Notes under the pieces: model-generated
What the model was told of the DNA's origin: nothing
Database searches by the model: none
The model's input: only the letters and a program-made list of their open reading frames with translations
Position numbers and translations under genes: made by a program
Assembly (NCBI RefSeq): GCF_900169265.1
Contig: NZ_FXYX01000010.1
Coordinates: forward strand, 1-64,000
Source of the DNA: Brevibacterium iodinum ATCC 49514
GTDB lineage: Bacteria; Actinomycetota; Actinomycetes; Actinomycetales; Brevibacteriaceae
DNA length: 64,000 nt
Direction of reading: 5' to 3'
In this document: positions 10,125-17,825 of the stretch, one piece after another
Position numbering within the stretch: the stretch's first letter is position 1
Layout of the letters: each line of letters starts with the position of its first letter

Positions 10125-10167
10125 TGAACCAGCGAGTGCAGCGCGATCCGCTGCAGAAGCCGACGAG

Positions 10168-11772
10168 TCAGTCGGCGGTTGGGATCTTGCCGAAGCGGAA
10201 CGCCGACCAGAAGTCACCGCGCACATAGCCGTGCTCGGGCTCCGGATCGAAGTCCCAATGGCGGACCCGGCCGACCTTGAGCGCATCGGCGACGAGCTGA
10301 CGGCTGCGTTGCGACGCGAGCACATGCTCCTCGAGGTGCTCGAGGTCGTAGCGGGATTCGAGCTCGGCGCGCATCTTCTCCAGCCTTCTGGCGAAGGCCG
10401 GGTCTTCGGCGCGGTTGGTCAGCTCGTCCGGGTCGTTGGCGAGGTCGAACAGGAGCACCGGATCCCCAGGGCACAGCGTGAGTTTGAGATCGCCTCGGAC
10501 CAGAGTGACCTGCGGCTTGTACGTGCCCTCGGCGAAGTATTCGATGACGACATCCCGGTTCTCAGACCCGAGTTCGCCGGCATTCTCCCGCCGCGCAGTC
10601 TCCAGCAGGGACGTTCCGACCAGTCCTACCTCGATCTCCGAGACGGGCTCGGAGTCCGCACGACGCACCGGCAGAAGCTTCGCCAACTTGGATTTCGCGT
10701 CCTCCGGCTTCGGTCCCTGGGCGATCTCCACCAGTGTCGGCGCAAGGTCGACGAGGCTGACGGGGTTCGCATACCGGCCGGGGGTGACGACCTCGGCGGG
10801 TCCGTTGATGATGAGCGGCACCCGGGAGGACTGCTCGTAGGGGGACATCTTGAACCACAGCCCCTTCTCCCCCAACATGTCGCCGTGGTCGCTCGTGACG
10901 ATGATGACCGTATTGTCGGCCAGGTCGAGCTCCTCGAGCTTGCGCCGAATCGCCCCGACGTGATCGTCGATGTAGTTCACGGCCGCATAGTAGGCCCGGC
11001 GGGCCCGACGCACGTCCTCGATTCCGGGTTCGCGCTCATCGAAGCCGCACATCGTGCGCAGACGGTGGCTGTGCGGATCCACGGCCGGGTCGGGAACCTC
11101 GGGGTGGGCTGGGTCCGGGATGGCCACCTCGGCGAATCGGTCCCAGTTGGCCTTCGGCGGCTCATACGGGTCGTGCGGGTGGATGAACGAAGTGACCATG
11201 AGGAACGGCTGATCGGACCCGGCGGCCTGGTTCGCGCGCTTGCGGTCGTTGAGGTGGCGCAGGGTCTTGAAGATCACCTCGTCGTCGAAGTCCTGCTGGA
11301 CGTTCGCGGTCGCGGCACCGGCGGTGAACACCGGATCGGCTTCGTGGTACCACTGCAGCTTCTGCTCCAGGGGACGCTTCCAGTCCGGGACCATATCGAG
11401 GTCGGCCGGGTACACATCCGTGGTCAGCCGCTCCTCGAATCCATGGTGCTGATCAGGGCCGATGAAGTGCATCCGCCCGATCAGCGCAGTGTGGTACCCG
11501 AGCTTGCGCAGTCGGTGCGCGAACGTCGGCACGGAGGCTGCGAAGTCATCGCCGTTGTCGAGGACATCGATGTCCGAAGGCATCCGCCCGGTCATCATCG
11601 ACGCCCGCGACGGCGAGCACAGCGGAGTGTTGCAGTACGCGCGGTCGAACACGGCACCGTCGGCCGCCAGAGCATCCATGTTCGGCGTCAGCGCGGCCGC
11701 ATCCCCATAGGCGCCCAGGGCCTGGGCGGCCATCTGATCGGCTTGGATGACGATGATGTTCGGGGCGATCAT
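10168..11772 (-). CDS. betC: choline-sulfatase
   Basis: A 534-residue sulfatase that would hydrolyse choline-O-sulfate to choline and sulfate in the cytoplasm. The sulfatase signature CSPSR, whose Cys52 would become formylglycine, sits at residues 52-56. It is followed by the choline-sulfatase-typical MTGRMPSDIDVLDNGDDF and GRMHFIGPDQHHGF. The C terminus carries the family's short C-terminal domain (HWDFDPEPEHGYVRGDFW). Its ATG overlaps the stop of the upstream BCCT carrier gene by 4 bp (ATGA), so the two are translationally coupled and carrier specificity and enzyme fit together. An anaerobic-type or FGE maturase is not visible nearby. Confidence 0.93.
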   Translation of the reverse strand: MIAPNIIVIQADQMAAQALGAYGDAAALTPNMDALAADGAVFDRAYCNTPLCSPSRASMMTGRMPSDIDVLDNGDDFAASVPTFAHRLRKLGYHTALIGRMHFIGPDQHHGFEERLTTDVYPADLDMVPDWKRPLEQKLQWYHEADPVFTAGAATANVQQDFDDEVIFKTLRHLNDRKRANQAAGSDQPFLMVTSFIHPHDPYEPPKANWDRFAEVAIPDPAHPEVPDPAVDPHSHRLRTMCGFDEREPGIEDVRRARRAYYAAVNYIDDHVGAIRRKLEELDLADNTVIIVTSDHGDMLGEKGLWFKMSPYEQSSRVPLIINGPAEVVTPGRYANPVSLVDLAPTLVEIAQGPKPEDAKSKLAKLLPVRRADSEPVSEIEVGLVGTSLLETARRENAGELGSENRDVVIEYFAEGTYKPQVTLVRGDLKLTLCPGDPVLLFDLANDPDELTNRAEDPAFARRLEKMRAELESRYDLEHLEEHVLASQRSRQLVADALKVGRVRHWDFDPEPEHGYVRGDFWSAFRFGKIPTAD

Positions 11773-13979
11773 GAGCGGTCCTCTCTGCTGTCGGGGCCGG
11801 AGTCTGCTTCGGAATCGGTCGCTGAATCCGGGTCGGATTCGCTCGCCGAGGCGGTCCCGGAATCCGCATCGGTCGGGGAGGCGGCTGCCACCTCGGCGGC
11901 AGCGGACTCCTCAGTCGATGCGGAGTCTGCGGGGTTCGCGGAATCGTCGTCCGCTGTCCACCCGTCGGCCCATTCGCCGGTCTCGTAGTCGAAGCCGACG
12001 GGATCACCGTTCTCGTCCGTGCGCTGGTACCAGTCGGTGTAGTCCCCGTGCTCGGAGTCGATTCCGCCGTTCGCACCGTCACCGGGGTCGGTGGGCACGA
12101 CCTGCAGGGCGAAGTCGTCACCGAAGGCATCGGCACCAGCGACCACGGCGTTGTCGACCGCGTTGAGCGCGTACTGACGGCGCAGGGCCAGCGGATCCGT
12201 GCGCAGCTCCTTGAACCAGGCGACGATGATGAAGAGCATGACGAGAGCAAACGGCACCGCGGTGACGATGACGAGCTGTTGGAGTCCCTCGAGTGCGCTG
12301 GCGTCGCCGAGGAGGAGCATCACCACGGCGATTCCGGACATCACCAGACCCCAGAACACGACGACCCACTTCTTCGGCTCCTGATCGCCGCGGCTGGTGA
12401 GCATGCCCATGACCACCGAGGCGGAGTCCGCGGAGGTGATGAAGAAGATCGCCAGGACGATGATGACGACGAACGGCAGCCATTCGACATAGGGCAGATT
12501 GTCGATGAGGGTGAAGAACACTTCGGGGGCCTCCATGCTGTCGGTGAAGCCCGATGCTCCGGACCTGTACATCCAGATCGAGGTTCCGCCCATGATTCCG
12601 TAGGCGACGAAGAGCAGAGTCGAGGGGATGAAGATCGTGCCGAGGATGAACTGGCGGATCGAACGGCCGCGGGAGATGCGAGCGATGAAGGTGCCGACGA
12701 ACGGCGACCAGGAGATCCACCACGCCCAGTAGTAGACGGTCCACAGGGACTGGAATTCCTGGGTCTCGGCGCCCCAGGACAGGGACCGGCCCATCATGTC
12801 GAACATCGAACCGAGATATTCCATGAACGCCGAAGGCAGCAGGTTGAGCAGGTAGAGGGTGGGTCCGAGGAACAGCACGAGCGCGACGATGCCGACGGTC
12901 AGCACGATGTTGATCGACGACAGGTAGCGGATTCCGCGCGATACGCCGGAGACCGCGGAGATGATGAAGCCGAGGGTGAGGACGAGGATGATGACGACGA
13001 GCATATTGTTCGTCATCGGTCCCGCACCGGCGACGATGCTGACACCGGTGCCGATCTGCATGGCCGCGATGCCCAGGGCTGCGGCCGTGCCGAAGAGAGT
13101 GGCGACGATCGCGAAGATGTCGACGACCTTTCCGGCGAATCCCTCGGTCTGGCGTTTGCCGAACAGAGTCTGGAAGATCGAAGACAGCAGCAGCGAACGA
13201 CCGCGACGATAGGCGGCATAGGCGATGGCACCGCCGACGAGCGCGTACATCGCCCAGGCGTGGAAGCCCCAGTGGAAATAGGTCTGCGCCATCGACCCGT
13301 GGAGCGCCTCGGTCGTCTCCGGATCATTCGTCAGCGGAGGCGGCGAGATGAAGTAGGTCAGGGGCTCGGAGGGCCCGAAGAAGAGGACGCCGATGCCGAT
13401 GCCCGCCGCGAAGAGCATAGCGACCCAGGAGAAGGTGCTGAATTCTGCCTTCTCCCCATCCTTGCCCAAGGGGATCTTGCCGTAGGAGGAGAACGCGAGG
13501 ATGAGCAGGGAGACGAGGATGATGATCGCGACGAGGTTGAACAGCCATCCGACGTTGAGCGTCGCCCAGTCATACGCCGCCTGAGCGACGCTGGCGACGC
13601 TGGACGGACTGGAGATCCCCCAGATGACGAAGGCGACGGTGAGGCCGCCGGCGATGGCGAAGATGATCTTGTCCAGCGAGTACTTGCGCCGCTGTTCGTC
13701 GATGGCGATTCCAGGCACGAGGATGGGATGGGTGTCGTGCGGATAATGTCCGTGCGTATCTTCGAGATCGGCCTTCACGGGGCCGCGCGGGCGGCGGTAG
13801 TCGAACTGGCCGAGGTTGCGTCCGGTCTCGCGCCCCACGCGTTTGGCATCGTCCCGCACCCTGCGGGCATCGGCCATGATCCGTTCGCGAGGTGCACGGC
13901 GAGCCGCCTCGGTGGTGGCAGCGGGCTGCTGGTCCGGTCCCGGATCCTGTTCATCGTTACGGGTGGGGTCATCTGTCAT
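11769..13979 (-). CDS. BCCT family transporter, choline-sulfate/betaine type
   Basis: A 736-residue betaine/carnitine/choline carrier with 12 membrane segments between about residues 95 and 590. The BCCT hallmark Trp-rich TM8 segment is present: YWAWWISWSPFVGTFIARIS. The hydrophilic N-tail (~90 residues) ends with a HYPHDTHPI stretch. The C-tail of ~110 residues is acidic and becomes low-complexity Ser/Asp/Ala/Glu at its end. Long charged tails regulate osmotic BCCT carriers such as BetP. Start at ATG 13979 has only a weak GAAAGAG upstream. It is the first gene of an operon with choline sulfatase, so the likely substrate is choline sulfate or choline. Confidence 0.92.
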   Translation of the reverse strand: MTDDPTRNDEQDPGPDQQPAATTEAARRAPRERIMADARRVRDDAKRVGRETGRNLGQFDYRRPRGPVKADLEDTHGHYPHDTHPILVPGIAIDEQRRKYSLDKIIFAIAGGLTVAFVIWGISSPSSVASVAQAAYDWATLNVGWLFNLVAIIILVSLLILAFSSYGKIPLGKDGEKAEFSTFSWVAMLFAAGIGIGVLFFGPSEPLTYFISPPPLTNDPETTEALHGSMAQTYFHWGFHAWAMYALVGGAIAYAAYRRGRSLLLSSIFQTLFGKRQTEGFAGKVVDIFAIVATLFGTAAALGIAAMQIGTGVSIVAGAGPMTNNMLVVIILVLTLGFIISAVSGVSRGIRYLSSINIVLTVGIVALVLFLGPTLYLLNLLPSAFMEYLGSMFDMMGRSLSWGAETQEFQSLWTVYYWAWWISWSPFVGTFIARISRGRSIRQFILGTIFIPSTLLFVAYGIMGGTSIWMYRSGASGFTDSMEAPEVFFTLIDNLPYVEWLPFVVIIVLAIFFITSADSASVVMGMLTSRGDQEPKKWVVVFWGLVMSGIAVVMLLLGDASALEGLQQLVIVTAVPFALVMLFIIVAWFKELRTDPLALRRQYALNAVDNAVVAGADAFGDDFALQVVPTDPGDGANGGIDSEHGDYTDWYQRTDENGDPVGFDYETGEWADGWTADDDSANPADSASTEESAAAEVAAASPTDADSGTASASESDPDSATDSEADSGPDSREDRS

Positions 13980-14422
13980 GTGTCGGTTCACACTCTTTCG
14001 ATTGTTGCGGAAACTGCCGTAATCGATCGGTGCCGTGCACGGAGGCAAACGCATCATGGCCCGATGGCGTGAACGCACATCGGGTACTCGTCGGAAATCA
14101 GGTGATGCGACCGGCCGGCGGTCGTCGATCAGGCAGGAGGTCTGCGGATCGGCGATCAGTGACTAGGGCTCGCCGCCCCACCAGCCGATGGCCACGGGTT
14201 CCCAGGAATCATTGGCGAAGCCGCAGCTTGGGCGCTCTCGATTCGGGGTCGACCATCCACAGCGGTGGTGGTCGTCGAATCCGAGAGGGGTCATGTCTTC
14301 GGACGATAACAGCTTCCTTGACGCTTCACAATAAATTCTCAGCACGAGCAGGCGAACCGCTGATCGTGCCGCGCCCTCTCGGATTGGCTTCGTCGGGGAC
14401 GTGTCAGACTCGTATCGCCGGG
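13980..14422. other. intergenic stretch upstream of the BCCT gene
   Basis: It holds the BCCT-operon promoter region (unassigned) and, at 14163-14296 on the minus strand, a 43-codon frame with coding-like composition listed separately. A local AT-rich patch (TCACAATAAATTCTCAG, about 14326-14342) stands out. No other gene is seen. Confidence 0.45.
14163..14296 (-). CDS. possible small ORF or gene remnant (43 aa)
   Basis: An ATG frame of 43 codons with strong GC third-position preference and a Trp/Cys/Gly-rich product (RCGWSTPNRERP... ending WWGGEP). No ribosome site precedes the ATG, and the same frame stays open upstream with poor composition. It could be the surviving end of a decayed gene or a small protein. 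No family recognised. Confidence 0.25.
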
Positions 14423-14737
14423 TCAGCCGATTTCGACGAGGATGACTCCGACGGTGATGAAGCCGATGCCCAGCAGCGCCTTCCGTGTGAGCGGATCCTT
14501 CCAGATCACGCGGGAGAGCAAGCAGACCAGGGCGACTCCGCAGGCCGCCCACAGACCATAGGCGACGCCGAGCGGCATCCCCTCAGCCAGGGTGCGGCCG
14601 AGGAAGAAGAAGGCCGCGGTGTAGCTGATCGCCACAGGGATGAACCAGATCTTGCGCTGCAGTCCGGCGCTTGCACGCAGGCACAGGGTGCCGGCGACTT
14701 CGCTGAGGATCGACAGGGCCAACCACAGCCAGCTCAT
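14423..14737 (-). CDS. SMR family multidrug efflux protein, subunit B
   Basis: A 104-residue small multidrug resistance protein with four membrane helices. The essential membrane Glu is present as Glu13 (SEVAGTLCLRAS), and GMPLGVAYGLWAACG in TM3 matches the family's packing motif. It overlaps the preceding SMR gene by 4 bp (ATGA). Paired adjacent SMR genes usually form obligate heterodimers that export cationic drugs or guanidinium-like compounds. Third gene of the tetR-SMR-SMR operon. Confidence 0.9.
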   Translation of the reverse strand: MSWLWLALSILSEVAGTLCLRASAGLQRKIWFIPVAISYTAAFFFLGRTLAEGMPLGVAYGLWAACGVALVCLLSRVIWKDPLTRKALLGIGFITVGVILVEIG

Positions 14738-15093
14738 TCGGTCACCTCCGCACCGACGGTCTCGGACTCTTCGGGAGTGCCGGACTCGACGAGGATGACG
14801 CCGGTGATGATGAGGGCGATCCCGATGATGGCGCCGATGCTCAGGAGCTCACCGAAGAACACGACGCCGAGCACGGCGACGAGCGCGACCCCGCTGGCAG
14901 ACCAGGTGGCGTAGACGGCACCGAGCGGCATGCCCAGACGCTGGGTGAGGCCGAGAATGAAGAAGGCTGTGGCGTAGAGGACGACGACACCGGGAATCCA
15001 CACGGGATCGGACACCGATGCGCGCAGCATCAGGGTGGCGGCCACCTCGGCGAGGATGGCTGTGACGAGCAGCAGCAGACGTTTCGAGTTCAT
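14734..15093 (-). CDS. SMR family multidrug efflux protein, subunit A
   Basis: A 119-residue four-helix SMR protein with the conserved Glu16 (AEVAATLMLRAS) and the TM3 motif GMPLGAVYATWSASG. It has a ~15-residue acidic C-tail beyond the usual ~105 residues, giving the asymmetry common in heterodimeric SMR pairs (EbrAB/YkkCD type). The start overlaps the tetR stop by 4 bp and the stop overlaps the next SMR gene by 4 bp, so all three genes are translationally coupled. Confidence 0.9.
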   Translation of the reverse strand: MNSKRLLLLVTAILAEVAATLMLRASVSDPVWIPGVVVLYATAFFILGLTQRLGMPLGAVYATWSASGVALVAVLGVVFFGELLSIGAIIGIALIITGVILVESGTPEESETVGAEVTE

Positions 15094-15731
15094 TCGCTCA
15101 CCTCCGTTTCGGTGACATTCGACGTTCCCTCCGCGGCATCGCTGGTTGTTTCGGCCGGAGCGCCGGCCACTTCAGCGGCATCGCTGGTCGCCTCGGCGGC
15201 ATCGATGAGCGCGAGGGCGTGTCGGCACACGGCCGCGAGATCATCGGAGGGGAACACTCCGGTGGCTTCGGACATCCACGCACCGTCGGCGCAGAACCGG
15301 GCCGCGGTCAGCAGAGACACCGCGCGTGGGTCGAGTCCGGCGGTGTCGAACCACGGGCCGAGGTGCTCGCTCCACGCCCGCGACAGCTTCGGGTGGTAGA
15401 GCGCATCCGAGAAGATCCAGTAGTCAGCGCGGGAGACCTCGGCGGTGGTGGCCACGGTGACGTAGGCGCGGTACCGTTCGAAGCTCGTCAGATCCTCACT
15501 CGCGCGGCCGGTGTGTGCGCGCAGTCGCTGCGCCCAGTCTTCGGCTGCGTGGCCGACGAGCCCGAGCATGAGGGCTTCCTTGGACGGGAAGTGATACATC
15601 AGTCCCGGCTTCGTCAGACCCGCCTGCTGCGCGACCGACCCCAGCGAGATCGTCACGCCCTGCACCGAATCATGGGATTCGGCCAGAGCCTTCGCCGCCT
15701 TGAGAATCCGCGTCCGTCCATCATTCGTCAT
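15090..15731 (-). CDS. TetR family repressor of the SMR pair
   Basis: A 213-residue TetR protein. The N-terminal HTH contains SLGSVAQQAGLTKPGLMYHF. The last ~40 residues are low-complexity Ala/Glu/Thr with TSDAAE repeats. It is the first gene of the operon, and a 24-bp perfect palindrome begins 7 bp upstream of its ATG, so autorepression with ligand-induced release is the natural model. A TAAAGT hexamer inside the palindrome, 6 nt before the ATG, suggests a leaderless mRNA. Confidence 0.9.
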   Translation of the reverse strand: MTNDGRTRILKAAKALAESHDSVQGVTISLGSVAQQAGLTKPGLMYHFPSKEALMLGLVGHAAEDWAQRLRAHTGRASEDLTSFERYRAYVTVATTAEVSRADYWIFSDALYHPKLSRAWSEHLGPWFDTAGLDPRAVSLLTAARFCADGAWMSEATGVFPSDDLAAVCRHALALIDAAEATSDAAEVAGAPAETTSDAAEGTSNVTETEVSE

Positions 15732-15737
15732 ACCTTC

Positions 15738-15761
15738 ACTTTACCAACCGGTTGGTAAAGT
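15738..15761 (-). promoter_or_regulatory. 24-bp palindromic operator for tetR-SMR operon
   Basis: A perfect inverted repeat with half-site ACTTTACCAACC and no spacer. It lies 7 bp upstream of the tetR ATG and includes a TAAAGT -10-like hexamer reading toward tetR. Typical TetR-type operator geometry. Confidence 0.85.
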
Positions 15762-15777
15762 ACGCCAGTGCGGAAGA

Positions 15778-15814
15778 GAGGGCGGTCCGCACCCTGTCGG
15801 TGCGGACCGCCCTC
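15778..15814 (-). terminator. terminator of the ABC importer operon
   Basis: A perfect 16-bp stem, GAGGGCGGTCCGCACC and its complement, with a 5-nt CTGTC loop, followed on the minus strand by TCTTCC. It separates the ABC genes from the tetR promoter region. Confidence 0.85.
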
Positions 15815-15826
15815 CCATCCCGGTCT

Positions 15827-15883
15827 GCAGACCGTCGACCTGCCTGCAGACCGTCGGCCTGCCTGCGAGCCGTCGCCCGGCTT
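15827..15883. repeat. 19-bp tandem repeat, three units
   Basis: Units at 15827-15845, 15846-15864 and a degenerate one at 15865-15883. The unit begins GCAGACCGTCG and ends CCTGCCT; the first two differ at one base. Located between the ABC ATPase stop and its terminator. Confidence 0.7.
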
Positions 15884-15899
15884 CCGGCGAAGTCGCGGT

Positions 15900-16691
15900 T
15901 CAGTTCAGCAGTGCCCGGTCGCCCAGGGTCGCTCCCTTGAGTTTCGAGAATTCGCCGAGCAGCGCCTCGACGGTCAGATCCTTCTTCTCCTCGGCCGAGG
16001 CCTGGTAGATGATCCGCCCCTCGTGCATCATGATCAGCCGATTGCCCAACGCGATCGCCTGCTCCATATTGTGGGTGACCATGAGCGTGGTCAGCCCGTC
16101 GGCCTCGACGATCTTCTTCGTCAGGGCCGACACCAGGGCTGCGCGCTGCGGGTCGAGGGCGGCGGTGTGCTCGTCAAGCAGGAGGATCCGCGGCTGGGTG
16201 AATCCGGCCATGAGCAGGCTGAGCGCCTGCCGCTGACCGCCGGAGAGCAGCCCGACCTTCGTCTTCAGCCGGTTCTCGAGACCGAGTTCGAGCGTGGCGA
16301 GCTCCTCCTTGAAGTGCTCGCGTCGCTCCGAGGTCGTCCCCCGCCCCAGCCCACGCGGGTTTCCGCGCTTGAGCGCGAGCGAAAGGTTCTGCTCGATCGT
16401 GAGGTCCGGAGCGGTGCCGGCCATCGGATCCTGGAAGACGCGGCCCAGGTATCTCGCCCGTTTGTACTCGGGCATCCGCGACACTTCGGCGCCGTCGATG
16501 GTGATCGAACCGGAGTCGATGGGCAGACGGCCGGAGATGGTGTTGAGCAGCGTCGACTTTCCGGCTCCGTTGGAGCCGATGACGGTGACGAAGTCGGATT
16601 CGTCGAGTTCGAGCGAGAGCCCTTGGAGCGCCTTGCGTTCGTTGACGGTGCCTGGGAAGAAGGTCTTGGAGATGTTGTCGATCTTGAGCAT
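15900..16691 (-). CDS. ABC transporter ATP-binding protein
   Basis: A 263-residue ATPase of the importer that includes the next two genes. Walker A GSNGAGKS lies near residues 38-45, the signature LSGGQRQALS around 145, and Walker B ILLLDEH around 167. Start at ATG 16691, just 5 bp after the permease stop; the longer frame upstream overlaps the permease and is not used. The ATPase resembles those paired with PF04392-type binding proteins, often for tryptophan/tyrosine or other small nitrogenous substrates. Confidence 0.9.
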   Translation of the reverse strand: MLKIDNISKTFFPGTVNERKALQGLSLELDESDFVTVIGSNGAGKSTLLNTISGRLPIDSGSITIDGAEVSRMPEYKRARYLGRVFQDPMAGTAPDLTIEQNLSLALKRGNPRGLGRGTTSERREHFKEELATLELGLENRLKTKVGLLSGGQRQALSLLMAGFTQPRILLLDEHTAALDPQRAALVSALTKKIVEADGLTTLMVTHNMEQAIALGNRLIMMHEGRIIYQASAEEKKDLTVEALLGEFSKLKGATLGDRALLN

Positions 16692-16696
16692 GGGTC

Positions 16697-17680
16697 TCAG
16701 ATCTCCTTCCCGGTTCGGGCGCCGGTCGCACCGGCGGGGATGTCGGCGATCTCGGCGGGGTCTTTCATATCGGTCGTTCCTGCCGGCACCGAGGCGACCG
16801 CGCGGTTTCCGCGTCCGCGCAGTGAGGGGATCCGTTTGAGGAAGCCCCACCTTGGCAGCAGCAGTGCGATGACGACGAGCAGCGCGGTCGTCAGCTTCAT
16901 ATCGTTCGTATCCAGGCCCGCACGCAGGGCGAGGAAGATGATGAGTCGGTAGACGACCGATCCGAGGAGTGCACCGAGGCTGGCCATGAAGATGTTACGG
17001 CTGCCGAACACTGCCTGACCGAGGATCACCGAGGCGAGTCCGACGAGGATGAGGCCGATGCCCATGCTGATATCGGAGAACCCCTGGTACTGGGCGACGA
17101 GTGCGCCGCAGAGTGCGACAAAGCCGTTCGACAGCGCCAGGGTGAGCATCGTCGAGTTGTCGGTGTTGACGCCGAGGCTGCGGATCATCTCCTTGTTGTT
17201 GCCGGTGGCCTGGATGGCCAGCCCGAGATCAGTGGTGAGGAACCAGTCGATGGCGAACTTGAGGATGAGGGCGAACACAAGCAGGATCGCGATCGATGCC
17301 CAGGTGCCCATGAGCATGTTCTCCCGCAGCGGGGTGAATACGGTGTCTTCTCGCAGGAGCGGCAGGTTCGCCTTCCCCATGATCCGCAGGTTGATCGACC
17401 ACAGGCCGATCATGGTGAGGATTCCGGCGAGCAGTCCGTCGATGCCGCCCTTCGTGTGGAGCAGACCGGTGATGTAGCCGGCGATGAGTCCGGCGCCGAT
17501 CGCCGCGAGGGTGGCCAGGAAGGGGTTGACCCCGGCGATGATGAGGGAGGCTGCGGTGGCACCGCCCGTGGTGAAGCTTCCGTCCACGGTGAGGTCGGGG
17601 AAGTTGAGGACCTTGAAGGTCAGATAGACCCCGAGCGCCATCGCGCCGTAGATGAGCCCGAGCTCCAATGCTCCGAACAT
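16697..17680 (-). CDS. ABC transporter permease
   Basis: A 327-residue membrane permease with about eight or nine hydrophobic helices. The NFPDLTVDGSF segment near residue 28 is characteristic of permeases working with PF04392 substrate-binding proteins (TrpY-like), distinct from the LivH type. The last ~45 residues are a hydrophilic tail. It follows the binding-protein gene after a 145-bp gap holding a hairpin, which may lower expression of permease and ATPase relative to the binding protein. Confidence 0.9.
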   Translation of the reverse strand: MFGALELGLIYGAMALGVYLTFKVLNFPDLTVDGSFTTGGATAASLIIAGVNPFLATLAAIGAGLIAGYITGLLHTKGGIDGLLAGILTMIGLWSINLRIMGKANLPLLREDTVFTPLRENMLMGTWASIAILLVFALILKFAIDWFLTTDLGLAIQATGNNKEMIRSLGVNTDNSTMLTLALSNGFVALCGALVAQYQGFSDISMGIGLILVGLASVILGQAVFGSRNIFMASLGALLGSVVYRLIIFLALRAGLDTNDMKLTTALLVVIALLLPRWGFLKRIPSLRGRGNRAVASVPAGTTDMKDPAEIADIPAGATGARTGKEI

Positions 17681-17715
17681 GGGTTTCCGTTCATTTCTGG
17701 TGTGTGGTTCTTGGT

Positions 17716-17757
17716 GGCCCCAAGGCCGTCGGTTTCAGTGCCGACGGCCTCGGGGCC
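17716..17757 (-). promoter_or_regulatory. intercistronic hairpin, binding protein to permease
   Basis: A 9-bp stem GGCCGTCGG/CCGACGGCC with an 8-nt loop, plus an outer 6-bp GGCCCC/GGGGCC after a 2-nt internal loop. It sits between the binding-protein stop (17826) and the permease start (17680). It could be a partial terminator or RNA-stabilising stem giving excess binding protein. Confidence 0.7.
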
Positions 17758-17825
17758 GGTGACGTCGGTGCGATGGGAGAATTCAGGACTCCGCGCACCT
17801 GGTCACAGGGTGTTACAGGCGCCGA

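Noticed and set aside
10231-11988. 585-codon open frame antisense to choline sulfatase
   Set aside because: Antisense frames stay open in high-GC genes; the product has no recognisable domain, and the sense strand encodes a clear sulfatase.
12048-14072. 674-codon open frame antisense to the BCCT gene
   Set aside because: The highly acidic Asp/Glu/His-rich translation is the mirror of membrane-helix codons; the BCCT protein on the other strand is unambiguous.
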